A program made the position numbers and the translations under genes. From the NCBI GenBank assembly GCA_035477595.1, contig DATIKM010000173.1:59637-123636 (forward strand): a DNA stretch of 64,000 nucleotides, in the 5' to 3' direction. The first letter of the stretch is position 1, and every line of letters begins with the position of its first letter. The DNA is from DATIKM01 sp035477595 (lineage in GTDB: Bacteria > Armatimonadota > Chthonomonadetes > Chthonomonadales > CAJBBX01). Positions 43,099 through 51,562 of the stretch are shown here, in pieces. A model generated the notes under the pieces. The model searched no databases. It worked only from the letters and a program-made list of their open reading frames with translations, and was not told the DNA's origin.

Positions 43099-43404
43099 CT
43101 AGGCCGCGCCCCCGCCGTGCTTGGCGCCGGCCTGGTACAGCCCGATGCCGCGCCCAGCGATGAACCACCCGCACAGGCTGCCGAGGAAAAGCAGGGCGAT
43201 GCGCACGATGAGATGCCCGAAGCCGACCCCGAGGTCGGTGAGCGTGGGGCTTGCGGCGCTGGCAGAGGGAGCCGCGGGGATGCCGGGGTCGAGGTACAGG
43301 CCGTACGCGAGACACAGTACTCCCGCGATGACCGCGAGCCCACACAGGAACACGGCCCCGCCGACGCAACGCGCCAGGCGGTCTCCGCGCGTCTCCGACG
43401 ACAT
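43099..43404 (-). CDS. Small two-helix membrane protein of unknown function
   Basis: A 101-residue protein with two hydrophobic helices (about 14-37 and 63-84) separated by an alanine/serine/proline-rich loop, and a basic, glycine-rich C-terminus. No family recognised. It is convergent to metG. GC-rich inverted repeats around 43081-43112 at its 3' end could act as a bidirectional terminator. The start codon at 43404 has no strong upstream motif. Confidence 0.55.
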   Translation of the reverse strand: MSSETRGDRLARCVGGAVFLCGLAVIAGVLCLAYGLYLDPGIPAAPSASAASPTLTDLGVGFGHLIVRIALLFLGSLCGWFIAGRGIGLYQAGAKHGGGAA

Positions 43405-43534
43405 CGATGGGGACCTCCTCCCGCGAGCGGGGATGCCGGCTGCCCGCGGGCGTGACGGGCGCGCTCGGGGTCAGCTACCCCGATGTTAGCGCGTCTAGCC
43501 CGCTCTGCGCAAGGGGAGTGCGGCCCTGCGGCGC

Positions 43535-44623
43535 CTAGAAGCGTCCCTTCGCCGTCCAGCGAGCCACGCGGCGCACGATGTCGTCGGCCTCCTGAGGCGA
43601 GGGGGCCCAGGTCTGTAGCATCACCCGCTCGGGCGGCAGGCTCTCCATGAAGAGGTCGAGCTCGGCGCGCTCGACCGTGATGTGCACGTTCTTACCCGCC
43701 GACAGGACGCGGTCCAGGAGGTAGATCCACTTGGATGCCGGCTCGTTGCCGCTTCCGTAGACCCACTGGACCGCCCCGAGCCGCGGCACCTCAAGGATGG
43801 CATCCAGGTGCCTGATCGCGCCCGGCCCGTCCAGATGGTAGATGGAACGGTCGAGCCACTCGGTCTCGGCGATCAGCTCCTCCAGGAAGAACTCGCGGAA
43901 CATGGCCGGCGATACCATGCACGAGAAGTCGTTGGACGGGATGTAGTAGCGCCCCTCGCAGAACAGGGGCAGCCAGCTCGTCGTGACGGTCTGGCCAGCC
44001 TGGCGCATCAGGGCGTGCTGCAGCTCGTAGAAGCTGAAGAAGCTGGGCCACACCTGCTGCAGCAGCGCGCGAACCTCCTCGGGCGACTCCAGGAGGTCCA
44101 GGCAGAGCTGCTGGGGATCGCGGAGGGAGGCAGCGAGATCGCCGCCAGGGTGGAGGTCTGTGATGCCGGTCACGAACCGGCCCCTGCCCTTCTCCAGCCC
44201 AGTCTTCGTCATCTCCAGGATCGTGCGAACGTACGGGCTCTCTGCATCGAAGCGGAGCTCCCGCGCATGTGACCAGTCTTGGATGAGGGGCTCTGACCAC
44301 GAAGTCTCCGGTCCGAAGTGCAGCTCGGCGCCGTACGCGGTCGACAGCACCTCCGGCCCCAGATTGGGGAAGAACGACGGCAGGATCTCGCCAACGTAGC
44401 ACGTCGAGCCGATGTGGTAGTCGGCCATGTCGACCGCATGCTCGGCATCCATCCAGCGCTCGCGCAGCGAGGCATGGCTGGCTGCGGGCGGGCGGCGGTC
44501 CGATCGCCGTGGCGCCGTGACCTGCACGCAGGCACGATCGAGCAGCGCGCCCTCCCACCATGCCTCCATGCGTTCCAGCGCGAGTGCAGCATCAGGCTTG
44601 TGCGCCAGCTCCAATCCGGCCAT
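43535..44623 (-). CDS. Uroporphyrinogen decarboxylase-like protein
   Basis: A 362-residue TIM-barrel protein of the URO-D family, probably outside haem synthesis. It has LALERMEAWW at the start, FYELQHALMRQAG, YIPSNDFSCMVSP and IYHLDGPGAIRHLDAILE, segments seen in the uncharacterised and methyltransferase-like branch of the family. Members act in corrinoid-dependent methyl transfer or remain unknown. I chose ATG 44623 with GGAG upstream. No corrinoid protein gene is adjacent, and divergent transcription of the hydrogenase operon starts 306 bases away. Confidence 0.7.
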   Translation of the reverse strand: MAGLELAHKPDAALALERMEAWWEGALLDRACVQVTAPRRSDRRPPAASHASLRERWMDAEHAVDMADYHIGSTCYVGEILPSFFPNLGPEVLSTAYGAELHFGPETSWSEPLIQDWSHARELRFDAESPYVRTILEMTKTGLEKGRGRFVTGITDLHPGGDLAASLRDPQQLCLDLLESPEEVRALLQQVWPSFFSFYELQHALMRQAGQTVTTSWLPLFCEGRYYIPSNDFSCMVSPAMFREFFLEELIAETEWLDRSIYHLDGPGAIRHLDAILEVPRLGAVQWVYGSGNEPASKWIYLLDRVLSAGKNVHITVERAELDLFMESLPPERVMLQTWAPSPQEADDIVRRVARWTAKGRF

Positions 44624-44800
44624 CTCGCCCCCCTCTCCCAGTGCCGTCCGAGCCCGCGTCCCGCCAGCAGCCGGTCCTGCTGCGCCGCGTGCGCGCTGGC
44701 AGCAGTACCATGGTAGGCGGAACGCAAACCATCTACCCATTGGAGCAGCACAGGCGCCGACGGTAACCTGTGCGTTGGTCTACGGTTCTCTCGGTCTAGA

Positions 44801-44818
44801 TTGTGAAATAAGGTACAA
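44801..44818 (+). promoter_or_regulatory. Rex-like operator overlapping the hoxE promoter
   Basis: TTGTGAAATAAGGTACAA matches the Rex palindrome TTGTGAA-N4-TTCACAA at all seven positions of the left half and four of seven on the right, with an AT-rich centre. It overlaps a TACAAT -10 box (44814-44819). Rex is a redox repressor released by NADH, so it could couple hydrogenase expression to NADH/NAD. The -35 region at 44791-44796 is weak. The rest of the 44624-44928 gap has no gene that I can support. Confidence 0.5.
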
Positions 44819-44928
44819 TCCCTGTCGACAGTCCCCACCAGAGCAGCCCCGGACGGCCGCCGCGCGAAGGCCTCCCTGCGGTACCCACAGGCCGATGCCA
44901 GCCGCCGCTCTGCGGAAGGAGTATCGTG

Positions 44929-45465
44929 ATGGAGTCTGCTGCCGTCTCTGAGCAGCGCAAGCCTGGAGCGGGCCCTTCAGCCAAGCAGCCGGCCGGCGAC
45001 AACCGGCCAAAGATACTGGCTGCCACGATGAAGCGCTACCAGTATCAGCCGGACGCCCTGATCGAGGCATTGTACACAGCGCAGGAGCTCTACGGTTATC
45101 TGGACCTCGACATCCTGACGAAGATAGCCGCCGATCTGAAGCTTCCTCCGAGCCACGTCTACGGCGTCACCACGTTCTACCAGTTCTTCTCCCTGAAGCC
45201 CAGGGGCAAGCACACGTGCCTCGTCTGCATGGGCACCGCGTGCTACGTGAGAGGCGCCGCGGCGATCGTCGCCGCGCTCGAGGAGAGGGCGGGCGTGAAG
45301 GCGGGCGAGACAACGCCCGATGGGAAGGCCTCCATCCTGACTGCCCGATGCATCGGCGCTTGCGGGATCGCGCCGGCGGTCGTGTTCGACGGCTCGGTGG
45401 CACCGTTTGTGACGCCCGAGTCGGCAACACAGAGACTGGGAGAGTGGTTGGCCAATGGATCCTAG
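44929..45465 (+). CDS. hoxE: NAD-reducing hydrogenase diaphorase subunit HoxE
   Basis: HoxE is a NuoE-like [2Fe-2S] subunit of the bidirectional hydrogenase's diaphorase module. The 178-residue protein has the thioredoxin-like fold with cysteines in CMGTACYVRG and CIGACG (C-x4-C and C-x3-C), and YGVTTFYQFFSL, a NuoE family signature. AAGGAG is seven bases before the ATG at 44929. Its end overlaps hoxF by 11 bases. It opens an operon of hydrogenase genes in the order E-F-U-Y-H. Confidence 0.92.
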   Translation: MESAAVSEQRKPGAGPSAKQPAGDNRPKILAATMKRYQYQPDALIEALYTAQELYGYLDLDILTKIAADLKLPPSHVYGVTTFYQFFSLKPRGKHTCLVCMGTACYVRGAAAIVAALEERAGVKAGETTPDGKASILTARCIGACGIAPAVVFDGSVAPFVTPESATQRLGEWLANGS

Positions 45466-47092
45466 CGAGCTTCAGGAGCTAGCGGCGCGAGAGCGCGCCG
45501 CGCAACCCAAGATCGTGATCCGCACCTGTATGTCCACAGCGTGTCTCGCTGTGGACAGCGAGCCCGTGAAGGCGGCCCTCGACGCCGCCGTCGAGGAGAC
45601 GGGACTCAAAGACCGCGTCAAGGTGGTGGGAGTCGGCTGCCTGGGCCTGTGCGGCAAGGGTCCGCTCGTCGCAGTGGACCCAACCGGCGAGCTCTACCAG
45701 CACGTTACTCCCGAGCAGGCCAGGAGCATCGTGAGCTCGGTTGCCGGCGGTCCGGTCACCGCGGAAAGGCTCGATCCCACGAGCCCGTTCTTCAGCAAGC
45801 AGGTCGCTGTGGTGCGTGAGAACAGCGGCATGATAGACCCCGAGCGGATCGAGGCCTACATCGCTGCGGATGGTTACGTCGCGCTGACGACCGCACTTCG
45901 CGACATGTCACCCTCTGATGTGGTGGACGCTATCACGGCCAGCGGCCTACGAGGCAGGGGCGGCGCGGGATTCCCCACCGGCCTCAAGTGGGCCATGGTG
46001 GCCAAGAGCCCGAGCGATCGCAAGTTTGTCGTCTGCAACGGGGACGAGGGCGATCCCGGCGCATTCATGGACCGGTCGATCCTGGAGAGCGACCCGCACC
46101 GCGTGCTCGAGGGCATGGCGATCGCTGCCTATGCGGTCGGCGCCAGCCAGGGCTTCATCTACGTGCGCGGCGAGTACCCGCTGGCAATCACCCGACTGAA
46201 GAAGGCGATCCAGCAGGCCAAGCGCCTCGGCCTGTTGGGAGCCCAGATTCTGGACAGCTCCCTCGACCTCCGCATAGACCTGCGAATCGGCGCTGGCGCC
46301 TTTGTGTGCGGCGAGGAGACGGGCCTGCTCGCGTCCATTGAGGGCCGCCGCGGTACGCCACGAGCGAGGCCTCCGTTCCCGGCAGAGCGCGGCCTATGGG
46401 GCTTCCCGACGGTGATCAACAACGTCGAGACGTTGGCGAACATTCCGACGATCTTGCGCAAGGGGCCCGAGTGGTTTGCCAGCATCGGCACCGAGAGGAG
46501 CAAGGGCACCAAGGTGTTCGCACTGGCCGGCAAGATTCTGAACACCGGGCTGATCGAGGTCCCGATGGGTATGCCGCTGCGCACCATCGTTGAGGAGATG
46601 GGCGGCGGAGTTGCCGTAGGCAAGGCGAAGGCGGTCCAGACCGGCGGCCCGTCCGGTGGCTGCATCCCGGCAGCGCTCTTCGACACTCCCGTTGACTTCG
46701 AAGCGCTGGCGCAGGTCGGCTCCATGATGGGCTCCGGTGGCTTGGTGGTGATGGATGAAGCCGACAACATGGTGGACGTCGCCCGCTTCTTTATGGAGTT
46801 CTGCACCGAGGAGTCGTGCGGCAAGTGCGTGCCCTGCCGCGCTGGCACCGTACAGATGCTCCGAATGCTCACGCGCATCGCCGATGGCGAGGGGCACGAG
46901 GAGGACCTCGAGACCCTGGAGTCGCTCTGCACCATGGTGAAGTCTGCCAGCCTGTGCGGCCTCGGGCAGTCCGCTCCCAACCCCGTACTGAGCACACTGC
47001 GCTACTTTCGCCATGAGTACGAGGAGGCGCTCCGCAGGCGCAGGTCCAGTCACGAAGAGAGCGGCGACAAGGCGGGCGACTCAGCAGGCTAG
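45455..47092 (+). CDS. hoxF: NAD-reducing hydrogenase diaphorase subunit HoxF
   Basis: HoxF binds FMN and NAD(H) and passes electrons from NADH to the hydrogenase, or the reverse. The 545-residue protein has an N-terminal [2Fe-2S] thioredoxin-like domain with C25, C30, C62 and C66, the FMN/NAD site GLRGRGGAGFPTGLKW (164-179), and the C-terminal [4Fe-4S] motif ESCGKCVPCRAGT. It is cytoplasmic and follows HoxE with an 11-base overlap. A 99-base gap precedes hoxU. Confidence 0.94.
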   Translation: MDPSELQELAARERAAQPKIVIRTCMSTACLAVDSEPVKAALDAAVEETGLKDRVKVVGVGCLGLCGKGPLVAVDPTGELYQHVTPEQARSIVSSVAGGPVTAERLDPTSPFFSKQVAVVRENSGMIDPERIEAYIAADGYVALTTALRDMSPSDVVDAITASGLRGRGGAGFPTGLKWAMVAKSPSDRKFVVCNGDEGDPGAFMDRSILESDPHRVLEGMAIAAYAVGASQGFIYVRGEYPLAITRLKKAIQQAKRLGLLGAQILDSSLDLRIDLRIGAGAFVCGEETGLLASIEGRRGTPRARPPFPAERGLWGFPTVINNVETLANIPTILRKGPEWFASIGTERSKGTKVFALAGKILNTGLIEVPMGMPLRTIVEEMGGGVAVGKAKAVQTGGPSGGCIPAALFDTPVDFEALAQVGSMMGSGGLVVMDEADNMVDVARFFMEFCTEESCGKCVPCRAGTVQMLRMLTRIADGEGHEEDLETLESLCTMVKSASLCGLGQSAPNPVLSTLRYFRHEYEEALRRRRSSHEESGDKAGDSAG

Positions 47093-47191
47093 GTGGTCAG
47101 CACTGCCCGCGCCGGTGTGCCCGCAGGCTCTGGGCAGCGGCGCCATGCACGGGCGCAGGCCGCGCACCCTACAACCCCAAGGACGATCACT

Positions 47192-47908
47192 ATGGCGGTC
47201 ATCACGCTCAAGATCAACGGGAAGGACGTGACGGCTCACGAGGGACAGACCCTCCTCGAGGCGGCGCGGGACGCCAACCTACCGATACCCACGCTGTGTC
47301 ACCTACACGGCCTCTCCGACGTGGCTGCGTGCCGGCTCTGCATCGTGGAGGTCGTCGGAACGCCGCGTCTGCTGGCGGCGTGCGTAACCCGGGTGGCCGA
47401 CGGTATGGAGGTGTCTACCAACACGGAGCGACTCCAGGAGTACCGGCGCATGATCGTGGAGTTGCTGTTCGCGGAGGGCAACCACTTCTGCGCCGTGTGC
47501 CTGGCCAACGGCAACTGCGAGCTACAGAACCTCGGCGCAGCGGTCGGCATGGATCACTCGCGCTACGAGTACCTCTACCCGAAGCGCTCCGTCGACATCA
47601 CCCACGAACGCTTTGGCGTCGACCACAACCGGTGCGTCCTCTGCTCGCGTTGTGTGCGCGTCTGCGATGAGGTGGAGGGCGCGCACACGTGGGACATCGC
47701 CGGACGGGGCGGCAAGGCGCGCGTCATCGCCGACATGAATAAGCCGTGGGGCGACGCCTCGAGCTGCACCACCTGCGGCAAGTGTGTCCAGGCATGCCCG
47801 ACTGGAGCCATCTTCCGACTGGGCGCGACGGTCGCTGAGATGCAGAAGGACAGCTCGCGGCTCGAGTTGATAGTCACCGCACGGGAGAAGAGGCAGTGGG
47901 TAAGATAA
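47192..47908 (+). CDS. hoxU: NAD-reducing hydrogenase diaphorase subunit HoxU
   Basis: HoxU carries iron-sulfur clusters that link HoxF to HoxY. The 238-residue protein has an N-terminal plant-type ferredoxin domain with its four cysteines (TLCHLHG, AACRLC, LLAACVT), a His-Cys cluster NHFCAVCLANGNCELQ, and two [4Fe-4S] motifs, CVLCSRCVRVC and CTTCGKCVQACPTGA. The length and order match the HoxU family. The ATG at 47192 follows a 99-base gap in which I see no gene. Its end overlaps hoxY by 13 bases. Confidence 0.93.
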   Translation: MAVITLKINGKDVTAHEGQTLLEAARDANLPIPTLCHLHGLSDVAACRLCIVEVVGTPRLLAACVTRVADGMEVSTNTERLQEYRRMIVELLFAEGNHFCAVCLANGNCELQNLGAAVGMDHSRYEYLYPKRSVDITHERFGVDHNRCVLCSRCVRVCDEVEGAHTWDIAGRGGKARVIADMNKPWGDASSCTTCGKCVQACPTGAIFRLGATVAEMQKDSSRLELIVTAREKRQWVR

Positions 47909-48438
47909 GGTTCGCCAGTGTCTGGCTCGGAGGCTGCTCCGGCTGCCATATGTCCTTTCTCGACCTGGACGAGTGGCTGATCGATCTTGCCGAGCTGGTC
48001 GAGGTCGTCTACAGCCCGATCGCCGATGCCAAGGTGTTCCCCTCCAATGTCGACGTCACGCTGATCGAGGGCGCCGTGTGCAATGAGGACAACCTGGAGG
48101 TCCTGCACACGATCCGTGAGCGCTCCAGGCTCCTGGTCTCGTTCGGGGACTGCGCGGTGACCGGCAATGTGCCGGCAATGCGCAACCCGCTGGGGGATGT
48201 GGACCCCATCCTTCAGGTTGTGTACGTCGAGGCCGCCGACGCGCAGGGCCAGTACCCGGTGGAGTCCGGCGTGGTTCCGCCGTTGCTCCCGAGGGTGCGC
48301 CCCGTGCACGAGTGCGTCCGCGTCGATGCGTTCATCTCCGGCTGTCCCCCTTCGGCCGACCGCATCAAGGCCGCGCTGGAGGCGATCGTCGCAGGCGAGA
48401 CCCCGCACCTGACGGGCAGTCAGCTCAAGGCGGGCTGA
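47896..48438 (+). CDS. hoxY: [NiFe] hydrogenase small subunit HoxY
   Basis: The small subunit of the NAD-linked hydrogenase, carrying a proximal [4Fe-4S] cluster. The 180-residue protein starts GTG at 47896 and shows WLGGCSGCHMSFLD (C-x2-C), FGDCAVTGNVPAMRN and SGCPPSADRI, the four-ligand set. It is short, as HoxY is: no twin-arginine signal or distal clusters, so it is cytoplasmic. It forms the H2-active dimer with HoxH. Confidence 0.94.
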   Translation: MGKIRFASVWLGGCSGCHMSFLDLDEWLIDLAELVEVVYSPIADAKVFPSNVDVTLIEGAVCNEDNLEVLHTIRERSRLLVSFGDCAVTGNVPAMRNPLGDVDPILQVVYVEAADAQGQYPVESGVVPPLLPRVRPVHECVRVDAFISGCPPSADRIKAALEAIVAGETPHLTGSQLKAG

Positions 48439-48453
48439 GAACGGAGATACCGC

Positions 48454-49878
48454 ATGGGTCAACAGATCATGATCGACCCCGTGACCCGCATAGAGGGTCA
48501 CGCGAAGATCACTATACAGCTCGACGATAGCGGACAGGTGAACGGCGCCCGTCTGCACGTGGTGGAGTTCCGCGGGTTCGAGAAGTTCTGCGAGGGGCGC
48601 CCGCTCTGGGAGATGCCGGGCATCACCGCCCGCATCTGCGGTATCTGCCCGGTGAGCCACCTGCTGGCTTCCGCCAAGACCGGCGACGCGATAATGGCGG
48701 TCGGCATCCCTCCGGCGGCCGACAAGCTTCGCAGGCTGATGAACCTCGCACAGATCACGCAGTCGCACGCGCTGAGCTTCTTCCACCTGAGTTCGCCCGA
48801 CCTGATCTTCGGGATGGAGAGCGATGCCGCCAAGCGCAACGTGTTCGGTCTGATCGAGGCCGATCCCGCCCTCGCACGCGCGGGCATACGGCTGCGGCAG
48901 TTCGGCCAGGAAGTGATCGAGCTGCTCGGCGGGCGCAAGCTGCATCCCGCGTGGCCGGTGCCCGGCGGTGTCCGCAGCCCGCTCACCGACGAGGGCCGCT
49001 CGTGGATAGGCGAGAGGTTGCCCGAGGCGTTCCAGACGGTGCGCCTCGCCATCGACCTCCTCAAGAGGCTGTCCGTCGGCTTCGCTCGTGAGACGGAAGT
49101 CTACGGCAACTTCCCGACCCTCTTCATGGGCCTGGTGACCCCCGATGGGCGGTGGGAGCACTACGATGGCCACATCCGTTTCGTCGATAGCGCGGGTGCC
49201 ATCGTCGCCGACAAGCTCAATGCGGCCCACTACCGCGAGTACATCGGGGAGGCCGTCGAGCCGTGGACGTACCTGAAGTTCCCGTATTACAAGCCCCTGG
49301 GCTACCCTGCGGGCATCTATCGAGTGGGTCCGCTGGCCCGCCTTAATGTCTGCTCGCACGTCGGCACACCGCTCGCGGACGCCGAGCTCGCCGAGCTGCG
49401 CCAGATGGGCGGTCGCATTGCCACCTCCTCGTTCCTCTACCACTATGCTCGCCTGGTCGAGATCGTCGCCGCCCTCGAGGCGACCCAGATACTGATCGAC
49501 GATCCGGACGTGCTCTCGACTCGATGTCGCGCGAGCGCGGGCATAAACTCCCTCCATGGCGTTGGCTGCAGCGAGGCTCCGCGCGGCACGCTCTTCCACG
49601 ATTACCATGTGGACGAGTACGGCATGGTCGAGAAAATGAACCTGGTGATCGCCACGGGTCAGAACAACCTCGCCATGAATCGCACCATCGAGCAGATCGC
49701 GAGGAGCTACATCTCCGGCCCGGCGATCCCGGAGGGCGTGCTGAACCGCATCGAGCACGGCATACGCTGCTACGACCCGTGCTTGTCGTGCTCGACGCAC
49801 GCGGCGGGGCGCATGCCGATGATGGTCCAGCTTGTGGGCCCGGACGGCGGCCTGCTGGATGAGGTCCGGCGCGGGTAG
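48454..49878 (+). CDS. hoxH: [NiFe] hydrogenase large subunit HoxH
   Basis: The catalytic subunit with the NiFe(CN)2CO centre. The 474-residue protein has L1 RICGICPVSH (about 59-68) and L2 DPCLSCSTHA near residue 448, giving all four nickel-binding cysteines. A 20-odd residue C-terminal extension after the histidine (GRMPMMVQLVGPDGG onwards) is the part removed by HoxW. Together with HoxEFU this marks a group 3d bidirectional NAD-linked hydrogenase. The protein starts 16 bases after hoxY. Confidence 0.95.
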   Translation: MGQQIMIDPVTRIEGHAKITIQLDDSGQVNGARLHVVEFRGFEKFCEGRPLWEMPGITARICGICPVSHLLASAKTGDAIMAVGIPPAADKLRRLMNLAQITQSHALSFFHLSSPDLIFGMESDAAKRNVFGLIEADPALARAGIRLRQFGQEVIELLGGRKLHPAWPVPGGVRSPLTDEGRSWIGERLPEAFQTVRLAIDLLKRLSVGFARETEVYGNFPTLFMGLVTPDGRWEHYDGHIRFVDSAGAIVADKLNAAHYREYIGEAVEPWTYLKFPYYKPLGYPAGIYRVGPLARLNVCSHVGTPLADAELAELRQMGGRIATSSFLYHYARLVEIVAALEATQILIDDPDVLSTRCRASAGINSLHGVGCSEAPRGTLFHDYHVDEYGMVEKMNLVIATGQNNLAMNRTIEQIARSYISGPAIPEGVLNRIEHGIRCYDPCLSCSTHAAGRMPMMVQLVGPDGGLLDEVRRG

Positions 49879-49891
49879 AGGCGCAAGGCCC

Positions 49892-50380
49892 ATGACACCG
49901 TGCGACGGGGCGTCCGGCGGTCCGGGCGCCCCGCGCGCTTCAGGGACATGCGTCGTAATCGGCTACGGCAACGAGCTCCGGAGCGACGACGGCGCAGGGC
50001 CATGGGTGGCGCGCGCGGTCGCTGCTCTCGCGCTGCCGGGCGTCCTCGCGACCGATGCGCATCAGCTCGTGCCTGAGATGGCAGAGATGCTCTCCGATGC
50101 GCGCTTGGCCGTCTTCGTCGACGCCACCGTCACTCCGGAGCCGACCGACGTTGCCGCCCGTCGCGTGGAGCCACACGCCGATCCGGCCGGCGCATCGCAC
50201 TTCGGCGATCCCGGCGCCCTCCTCTGGATTACCCGTCAGGTGTATGGGCGCTGCCCGGAAGCGTGGCTGGTCACCATCCCCGCGCGCAACCTCGACCTGG
50301 GGGAGAGTCTGACACCCGGGGTGCGCGCCCTGTGCGACACCGCAGTCAGCGTGGTCGCCAGGCTGGTCGCTTGCCCCTGA
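49892..50380 (+). CDS. hoxW: Hydrogenase maturation protease HoxW
   Basis: A 162-residue endopeptidase of the HyaD/HybD family that removes the HoxH C-terminal peptide after nickel insertion. VIGYGNELRSDDGAGPWVA holds the conserved first metal-binding acidic residue region, and LVPEMAEML and VFVDATV follow in the usual order. The ATG at 49892 lies 13 bases after hoxH. It directly follows its substrate gene, in keeping with hydrogenase operons. Confidence 0.88.
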   Translation: MTPCDGASGGPGAPRASGTCVVIGYGNELRSDDGAGPWVARAVAALALPGVLATDAHQLVPEMAEMLSDARLAVFVDATVTPEPTDVAARRVEPHADPAGASHFGDPGALLWITRQVYGRCPEAWLVTIPARNLDLGESLTPGVRALCDTAVSVVARLVACP

Positions 50381-50414
50381 TGCCGCCCCCCGGTGCTCCC
50401 GCACCGCATGCACG

Positions 50415-50443
50415 TGGAACGCAGCGCTTGCCGGCGCTATACT
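50415..50443 (+). promoter_or_regulatory. Possible internal promoter for the hyp genes
   Basis: TATACT (50438-50443) lies 17 bases after a poor -35, TGGAAC (50415-50420), in the 129-base gap between hoxW and hypA. The -35 box weakly matches consensus, so this is only a candidate. Confidence 0.4.
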
Positions 50444-50509
50444 GACAGAGGTGTTCCGCCGGCACACATGGGAACGGGCCGACCGTGAGAGGAGCCGACT
50501 TCGCCCGGC

Positions 50510-50851
50510 ATGCACGAGTTCAGCCTGATGCAGAGCGCCCTCGAAATGGCCGTAGACCGCGCGAGCCAACATGGCGCCGAACGGATCGAGCGGCTTACGA
50601 TGCGCATCGGCGACCTGTCCGGTGTGGTACCGGAAGCGCTGCAGTTTGCGTTCGAGGTGCTGCGCGATGGCACCTGCGCCGCGACGGCTGCGCTAGCGAT
50701 CGAGCGCGTTCCTGTCCGGTGCCACTGTTCTGAGTGCGACGCGTCCTTCGAGCCAGATGGCCTCGTCTATGTCTGCCCGCGGTGCGGCGCCGCGAGCGGC
50801 GACATTCGCTCCGGGCGCGAGATGGAGCTGGCGTGGATCGAGGTGACATGA
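50510..50851 (+). CDS. hypA: Hydrogenase nickel incorporation protein HypA
   Basis: A 113-residue nickel-binding chaperone that with HypB delivers nickel to HoxH. It starts MHEFSLMQSAL, keeping the nickel-binding MH start, and has a zinc finger CHCSECDx13CPRCG. The ATG at 50510 matches the family N-terminus. Its last four bases overlap hypB (ATGA). Confidence 0.94.
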   Translation: MHEFSLMQSALEMAVDRASQHGAERIERLTMRIGDLSGVVPEALQFAFEVLRDGTCAATAALAIERVPVRCHCSECDASFEPDGLVYVCPRCGAASGDIRSGREMELAWIEVT

Positions 50852-51549
50852 GCGACCTGGACGCCATGCGGGCGCCTGAGGCGGGAGACCGCTCCGCGCC
50901 CCGGCGCGTCGAGGTGAACGAGGCCATCCTGAGGCGCAACCAGTCCAGCGCCGATGAGAACCGCCAGATCTTCCGCGAGCGGGGCTGGCTGGCCGTGAAC
51001 GTGCTGTCGTCCCCGGGCTCCGGCAAGACGGAGCTGCTGTGCCGCACCAGCGAGCGCCTCCTACAGAGGGGTATCCATCCCGCGGTCGTCGTCGGCGATC
51101 TCGCCACCGACAACGACGCGCGGCGCCTGCAGGCCGCCGGTGCGCCGGTCGTGCAGATCGTAACCGGCACGCTCTGCCATCTGGACGCGGACATGGTCCG
51201 GCGAGCGGTCGAGAGCCTGCCGGCAGCGCCTGTCGACGTGCTCCTCATCGAGAACGTTGGCAACCTGGTGTGCCCGTCGGCGTACGACCTGGGCGAGGCC
51301 GGGCGCGCGGTGCTCCTCTCGGTGACCGAGGGCGAGGACAAGCCGCGCAAGTACCCCACCATGTTCAAGTCCGCAACGCTCGTCGTCATCACCAAGGTCG
51401 ATCTGGCGTCGCCCGCCGGTTTTGACCGCGACGCTGCTTACTCAGCGATCCGAGGCGTGGCACCCCAGGCGGCTGTGCTCGAGACGTCCGCCCGCACCGG
51501 CGCCGGGATCGACGCCTGGATCGACGCGCTGCTGGCCCTGCGCCAATGA
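50848..51549 (+). CDS. hypB: Hydrogenase nickel incorporation GTPase HypB
   Basis: A 233-residue SIMIBI-class GTPase supplying nickel. It has a P-loop SSPGSGKTELL (about 55-65), VVGDLATDNDA, TGTLCHLDADMV with metal ligands Cys and His, VLLIENVGNLVCP and NKxD-type ITKVDLA. The N-terminal CxxCGC nickel site and histidine-rich region found in some HypB proteins are absent. It is coupled to hypA by ATGA, and maeB follows 13 bases later. Confidence 0.93.
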   Translation: MSDLDAMRAPEAGDRSAPRRVEVNEAILRRNQSSADENRQIFRERGWLAVNVLSSPGSGKTELLCRTSERLLQRGIHPAVVVGDLATDNDARRLQAAGAPVVQIVTGTLCHLDADMVRRAVESLPAAPVDVLLIENVGNLVCPSAYDLGEAGRAVLLSVTEGEDKPRKYPTMFKSATLVVITKVDLASPAGFDRDAAYSAIRGVAPQAAVLETSARTGAGIDAWIDALLALRQ

Positions 51550-51562
51550 AGGGAGACGCCCC

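Noticed and set aside
47575..49893. Long antisense frame of about 770 residues opposite hoxU/hoxY/hoxH
   Set aside because: The opposite strand encodes hydrogenase proteins with all metal motifs; no domain signature in the antisense translation.
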